Assembly (NCBI RefSeq): GCF_026988655.1 | Contig: NZ_JALSKT010000069.1 | Coordinates: forward strand, 1-40,242 | Length of the DNA: 40,242 nt | Direction of reading: 5' to 3' | From: Sulfurimonas sp. | GTDB taxonomy: Bacteria > Campylobacterota > Campylobacteria > Campylobacterales > Sulfurimonadaceae | Notes under the pieces: generated by a model | The model's database searches: none | The model's input: only the letters and a program-made list of their open reading frames with translations | Told to the model about the DNA's origin: nothing | Program-made: the position numbers and the translations under genes | Part shown: one piece after another, positions 37,436 through 40,242 of the stretch | How positions within the stretch are numbered: position 1 is the stretch's first letter | How the letters are laid out: every line of letters begins with the position of its first letter

Positions 37436-37930
37436 ATGGAAAGACGAGAGCTTTTTAGCTTTCTCTCTTCATCTGTAAAAGATGTAGTAAAAGAGAAAGA
37501 ACCAATACGCATACGACCGCCATATTTTAATGATGAAGATGCCTTTGATAAAGGATGTCAAGAGTGTGATGGTAGATGTGCCACTCTTTGTCAAGAGCAA
37601 GTTATAATTATTGGTGAGGATAAGACGCCTTTTTTGGATTTTTCCAAAAGTGGTTGTACCTATTGTGATGATTGTGCAACTGCGTGTGAGTTTGGTGTTT
37701 TAAATATAGCTGATAAACAGTTGATAAATGTTGATGTAGTGATAGATACTAAGAGTTGTATGAGCTGGGATGGGGTGATGTGCTTTTCTTGTAAAGATCC
37801 GTGTTTAGAAGATGCTATAGAGTTTAAAGCAATGTTTATGCCTACAATCAATCAAGACAAATGTACTTCTTGTGGCTTTTGTATAAGTCGATGCCCATCT
37901 TATGCCATACATGTTAAGGAAAACAAATGA
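37436..37930 (+). CDS. napF: Ferredoxin-type maturation protein NapF
   Basis: NapF is a cytoplasmic iron-sulphur protein that interacts with NapA before export. I start it at ATG 37436 (164 aa), 4 bases after the napB stop, giving the typical 'MERRELF' N-terminus. Cysteine groups are 'CQECDGRCATLC' near 39, 'CTYCDDCATAC' near 68, 'CFSCKDPC' near 115 and 'CTSCGFCISRCP' near 143, allowing several [4Fe-4S] clusters. It overlaps napL by ATGA. Confidence 0.88.
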   Translation: MERRELFSFLSSSVKDVVKEKEPIRIRPPYFNDEDAFDKGCQECDGRCATLCQEQVIIIGEDKTPFLDFSKSGCTYCDDCATACEFGVLNIADKQLINVDVVIDTKSCMSWDGVMCFSCKDPCLEDAIEFKAMFMPTINQDKCTSCGFCISRCPSYAIHVKENK

Positions 37931-38877
37931 TAAAAATAGCTTTACTTTTTTTGATGCTAACTTCTCTTTTTGCAACAAGTGTTAAAAAACCTGATGCAAG
38001 ATATATGGCTAGTGGAGCAGTTACAGATTTAGTTTATGACAGCGCGAAACTTTATGCAGCTACCTCTGCAAGTTGTGTAGATATTTTTGATGTGAATAAA
38101 AAAAGTAAGATTAAGACAATTACAATTCCTCAAATCAAAGATTTTATGGGTGATGCAATTAATGCTAAAGTGTTTTCTGTTGATGTGCTAGGTGATAAGG
38201 TATTGTTATTGTCTCAAGCAGAACATGGTTATAGAAAAGTTGAAATATTTGAAAATATGAAATCTATAAACGCAGTTACAACTGCTGAAAAATTGCATAT
38301 TGCTAAAGCAAAATTTCTTGATAAAGAGACTTTGTTACTTGGGCTTTTAAGTAATGATATTATTTCTTATAATTTTGTAACACATAAAAGGAACTGGACA
38401 GTTCAAGCATCGCAGTCGAAATTTTCTAATTTTGCACTCAATGAAGATAAATCAAAAGTGGTTATATCCGATGAAAGTGGTGATTTGCATTTGTTAAGTA
38501 CAAAAGATGGAAAACTTTTAAAAGTTTTAAGTGGAGAAAATCTAGATAATGTTTTTCAAGTTGTTTTTAAAAACAACATTATTGCAACTGCTGGACAAGA
38601 TAGACGCAGTGTGATTTATGACTTAAAGTCAAATTCTGCGTACTATATGAAAGCTCCCTTTATTGTTTATAGTGTAGGCTTGTCTCCAAAGGGAAAAATT
38701 GCTGCATATTCATATGATGAAAATAACAACATCATGCTTTTTAATACAGCAACAAAAAGTAAACTTGGACTCTACGGTGGTAATAAAATGACATTGACAA
38801 ACATCCTCTTTATAAATGAAAAAGAATTTTTTGTATCTAGTGATGATAAAGTAATCAATTACTACAAAATTAAATAA
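37927..38877 (+). CDS. napL: Periplasmic WD40-like protein NapL
   Basis: NapL is a nap-operon protein known from Campylobacterota, of uncertain role in nitrate reductase maturation or electron supply. The 316-aa precursor has a signal peptide (about 1-17, ending 'SLFATS'). The remainder consists of repeated beta-propeller-like blades of about 40 residues, with 'DIFDVNKKSKI' and 'IATAGQDRRSVIYDL' as typical pieces. It overlaps napF by 4 bases and its stop overlaps the next ribosome site. Confidence 0.85.
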   Translation: MIKIALLFLMLTSLFATSVKKPDARYMASGAVTDLVYDSAKLYAATSASCVDIFDVNKKSKIKTITIPQIKDFMGDAINAKVFSVDVLGDKVLLLSQAEHGYRKVEIFENMKSINAVTTAEKLHIAKAKFLDKETLLLGLLSNDIISYNFVTHKRNWTVQASQSKFSNFALNEDKSKVVISDESGDLHLLSTKDGKLLKVLSGENLDNVFQVVFKNNIIATAGQDRRSVIYDLKSNSAYYMKAPFIVYSVGLSPKGKIAAYSYDENNNIMLFNTATKSKLGLYGGNKMTLTNILFINEKEFFVSSDDKVINYYKIK

Positions 38878-38886
38878 GGAGAAGCT

Positions 38887-39330
38887 ATGGAATTTAATGA
38901 AAGTGAATTTTTAGTTGAAACAGAAGTGCCTCAAGACGAGTTGATTATTTCTCGAACAGATTTAAATGGAAATATTACCTATGCAAATGAAACTTTTTGT
39001 GAAATAAGTGGTTACACAGAAGCTGAATTAGTTGGCAAAGCACATAGCATAGTTAGACATCCAGATATGCCAAAAGCTGCGTTTAGCGATTTGTGGTCTA
39101 CGATAAAAAATAAAAAACAGTGGATAGGTGTTGTTAAAAATCTTAGAAAGGATAAAGGTTTTTATTGGGTTGAAGCAATTGTTTCTGGTGTTTATAAAAA
39201 TGGAGAGTTAGTGGAGTATAAATCACTTAGAACCCCAATTAGTTATGAGAAAAAGTTAGAATATCAAAGACTCTATGATAAAATGCGTGCTGAAAATGGT
39301 GAAAAAATTAGAAAAATTATTTACGAATAA
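38887..39330 (+). CDS. Stand-alone PAS protein, Aer/CetB-like
   Basis: This 147-aa soluble protein is almost only a PAS domain (about residues 18-110). The motifs 'TYANETFCEISGYTEAELVG', 'IVRHPDMPKAAFSDLW' and 'GFYWVEA' are those of the FAD-binding PAS domains of the aerotaxis sensor Aer and of CetB. There is no transmembrane segment, transducer, kinase or GGDEF domain. In Campylobacter, CetB works with a separate transducer, CetA; no CetA-like gene is present here. A strong AAGGAG site overlaps the napL stop, so it is translated from the nap transcript. A redox or energy-taxis link with nitrate respiration is inference. Confidence 0.8.
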   Translation: MEFNESEFLVETEVPQDELIISRTDLNGNITYANETFCEISGYTEAELVGKAHSIVRHPDMPKAAFSDLWSTIKNKKQWIGVVKNLRKDKGFYWVEAIVSGVYKNGELVEYKSLRTPISYEKKLEYQRLYDKMRAENGEKIRKIIYE

Positions 39331-39347
39331 TAGAAGGAATTAAAATT

Positions 39348-39746
39348 ATGAATGTATCAAGTATAGTAGTACAATGTTTACCAAAGTATGTAGAAGAGGT
39401 GGCACAAAGCTTAAGGGATTGTGAAGTTTGTGATTATCACATGCATGATGAAAAGGGGCGTGTTATCATTACTATAGAAGGAAAAGGCGTAAGTGAAGAG
39501 TTAGAAAAACTTCGTGTTGTTGAAGCAATTCCCCATGTAATAGCAGCAGATATGCAGATGGCTTATAGTGAAGATGAACTTGATGAACATATGGAAGTGA
39601 TAAACAACCGTGATGCTGTACCTAAAATCTTAAATAATGCAGATGCTGATGTAGATAGAGTAATGTATAATGGAGATATGAAAAAACGCGAAGATATGGT
39701 TGCCTTTGCCAAAGAATTTGATGCTGCAAAAGAGAGAGAGGAATAG
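39348..39746 (+). CDS. napD: NapA chaperone NapD, with C-terminal extension
   Basis: NapD binds the twin-arginine signal of NapA and delays export until the cofactor is inserted. The first 75 or so residues match the NapD fold: 'MNVSSIVVQCLPKYVEEV', 'CDYHMHDEKGRVIITIEG', then a helix and 'VIAADMQMAYSEDEL'. The protein has 132 residues against about 85-110 in better-known NapD, owing to an acidic, helical C-terminal tail. It lies downstream of the PAS gene rather than beside napA. Confidence 0.82.
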   Translation: MNVSSIVVQCLPKYVEEVAQSLRDCEVCDYHMHDEKGRVIITIEGKGVSEELEKLRVVEAIPHVIAADMQMAYSEDELDEHMEVINNRDAVPKILNNADADVDRVMYNGDMKKREDMVAFAKEFDAAKEREE

Positions 39747-39748
39747 TA

Positions 39749-40048
39749 ATGGCTGTAATATTTGAAGCTAAGATTTGTGTAAATGAGGGTGATACTTGGT
39801 TGATAGAACTTAAAGATACTGTTGATGGTAAAATTATGTTATGTAATGATTTGGATGAACTTGAGAGAAACATAGAAAAACTTGGTGAAGATTATGGTGG
39901 TCATATTGATGAAGTGAAATGGCTCAAAGAAGATGATGTTTCTGAAATTATGATGGATGATTTAAGAGTTAAAATGGCTGAGCATAGAGAAAAAATAGAA
40001 TCAGAACGCGGTGAGTCAATAACTCCTGTTGCAGAACCTTATAATTAA
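39749..40048 (+). CDS. Small acidic protein of the nap operon, unknown function
   Basis: The 99-aa product starts 2 bases after the napD stop and should be co-translated. It is acidic, with an N-terminal beta-rich half ('FEAKICVNEGDTWLIEL') and a helical C-terminal half ('DDLRVKMAEHREKIESERG'). It has no signal peptide, membrane segment or metal motif; C10 and C32 are the only cysteines. I do not recognise a family. Position suggests a cytoplasmic accessory role alongside NapD. Confidence 0.6.
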   Translation: MAVIFEAKICVNEGDTWLIELKDTVDGKIMLCNDLDELERNIEKLGEDYGGHIDEVKWLKEDDVSEIMMDDLRVKMAEHREKIESERGESITPVAEPYN

Positions 40049-40128
40049 TATAATAATTTTATTTGGATTAATAATTATATAATTTTATTAATGTATAATT
40101 TATGTAATTTAAACACAAAGGAAAAAAA
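40049..40128 (+). promoter_or_regulatory. Candidate promoter before the terminal exported-protein gene
   Basis: The 80-bp AT-rich gap has TATAAT at 40094-40099 and AAAGGA at about 40117-40122, a good ribosome site for ATG 40129. A nap terminator might also be expected here, but I see no clean GC-rich stem. Confidence 0.4.
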
Positions 40129-40242
40129 ATGAAAAAAATGTTACTCTCAATGGCAACATTGCCATTAATAATCGGTGGATTAAGTGTAAGTGCTAGTGCG
40201 GCAGATGGTGTTAATATCTTTAACGATGCTAAATTTTCAGGA
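40129..40242 (+). CDS. Start of an exported, probably porin-like outer-membrane protein
   Basis: Only 38 residues are visible. They form a classic signal peptide ('MKKMLLSMATLPLIIGG', cleavage after 'SASA') and the beginning of the mature chain 'ADGVNIFNDAKFSG'. A start of this type, followed by an amphipathic strand, is common in Campylobacterota porins and related beta-barrels. The gene runs off the window, so the family cannot be confirmed. Confidence 0.55.
   Translation, partial: MKKMLLSMATLPLIIGGLSVSASAADGVNIFNDAKFSG

Larger units (their letters stand above)
1141..39084. repeat. Dispersed 9-base word YAAACGCAG, 19 copies
   Basis: AAACGCAG on the plus strand starts at 9839, 10521, 13033, 16226, 16932, 25657, 27619, 29472, 29725 and 38268. 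Its complement CTGCGTTT starts at 1141, 8302, 9570, 10995, 16390, 26565, 29742, 36367 and 39077. In all 19 the base before AAACGCAG is C or T, and in 17 the base after it is also C or T. All lie in genes, 10 in the sense and 9 in the antisense direction. By hand estimate from base composition about one copy is expected. Stretches without any copy are roughly 1.2-8.3, 17-25.6 and 29.8-36.3 kb. Confidence 0.85.

Noticed and set aside
40049-40128. Rho-independent terminator after the nap operon
   Set aside because: Only imperfect AT-rich repeats are present, with no stable stem followed by a T-run.
1-40242. CRISPR array, tRNA or rRNA genes, integrase or complete insertion sequence
   Set aside because: I saw no regularly spaced repeats, no cloverleaf-like or rRNA sequence, and no complete transposase or integrase frame on either strand.

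Overview
The window looks like the chromosome of a Sulfurimonas-like member of the Campylobacterota (Epsilonproteobacteria). The DNA is AT-rich and genes are tightly packed, with many 1- or 4-base overlaps. Lineage markers are a nap cluster in the order napA-G-H-B-F-L-(PAS)-D without napC, a cytoplasmic SdhABE-type succinate:quinone oxidoreductase, and the block aroB-mscS-mtaB-ftsH-like-bioV, which I recall also from Helicobacter. This assignment comes from gene content only.

Layout. Bases 1-346 hold debris: the start of a leftward gene that runs off the window, the tail of a ribbon-helix-helix-type antitoxin, and a ParE/RelE-type toxin start that breaks off at the end of glmU. Bases 347-7365 are a leftward envelope block: glmU, a PAP2 phosphatase, two GT39-like membrane glycosyltransferases, an ADP-heptose-type GT9 transferase and a flippase-like membrane protein. 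Bases 7473-9763 carry motA, motB and fliP. Next come a TrmA-type methyltransferase with iron-sulphur-like cysteines, a small secreted protein and a TrkA-like RCK protein. Bases 12578-18703 are the coupled run aroB, mscS-like, mtaB, an FtsH relative without its zinc-protease motif, and bioV, followed by mog. Bases 19338-23490 form a three-gene module: TonB-dependent receptor, small YfiR-like periplasmic protein, and GGDEF-EAL protein. A leftward block follows (xth, sdhE, sdhB, sdhA, degenerate GGDEF protein), then a rightward block (thiL, truD, psd). Bases 32279-40048 are the periplasmic nitrate reductase operon, with an Aer/CetB-like PAS protein and a small acidic protein inserted. The window ends inside an exported, probably porin-like, gene.

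How it fits together. NapAB reduces nitrate in the periplasm. NapGH probably feeds it electrons from menaquinol, NapD and NapF act in cofactor insertion and maturation, and Mog supplies a molybdopterin step. SdhABE links the citric-acid cycle to the quinone pool. Motility genes, two c-di-GMP-type proteins and the lone PAS protein suggest that respiration and motility are coordinated.

The least expected signal is not a gene. The word AAACGCAG occurs 19 times in 40 kb, 10 on the plus and 9 on the minus strand. It is always preceded by a pyrimidine, is always inside genes, and appears in several reading frames. This resembles a DNA-uptake or other genome-scale signal word.
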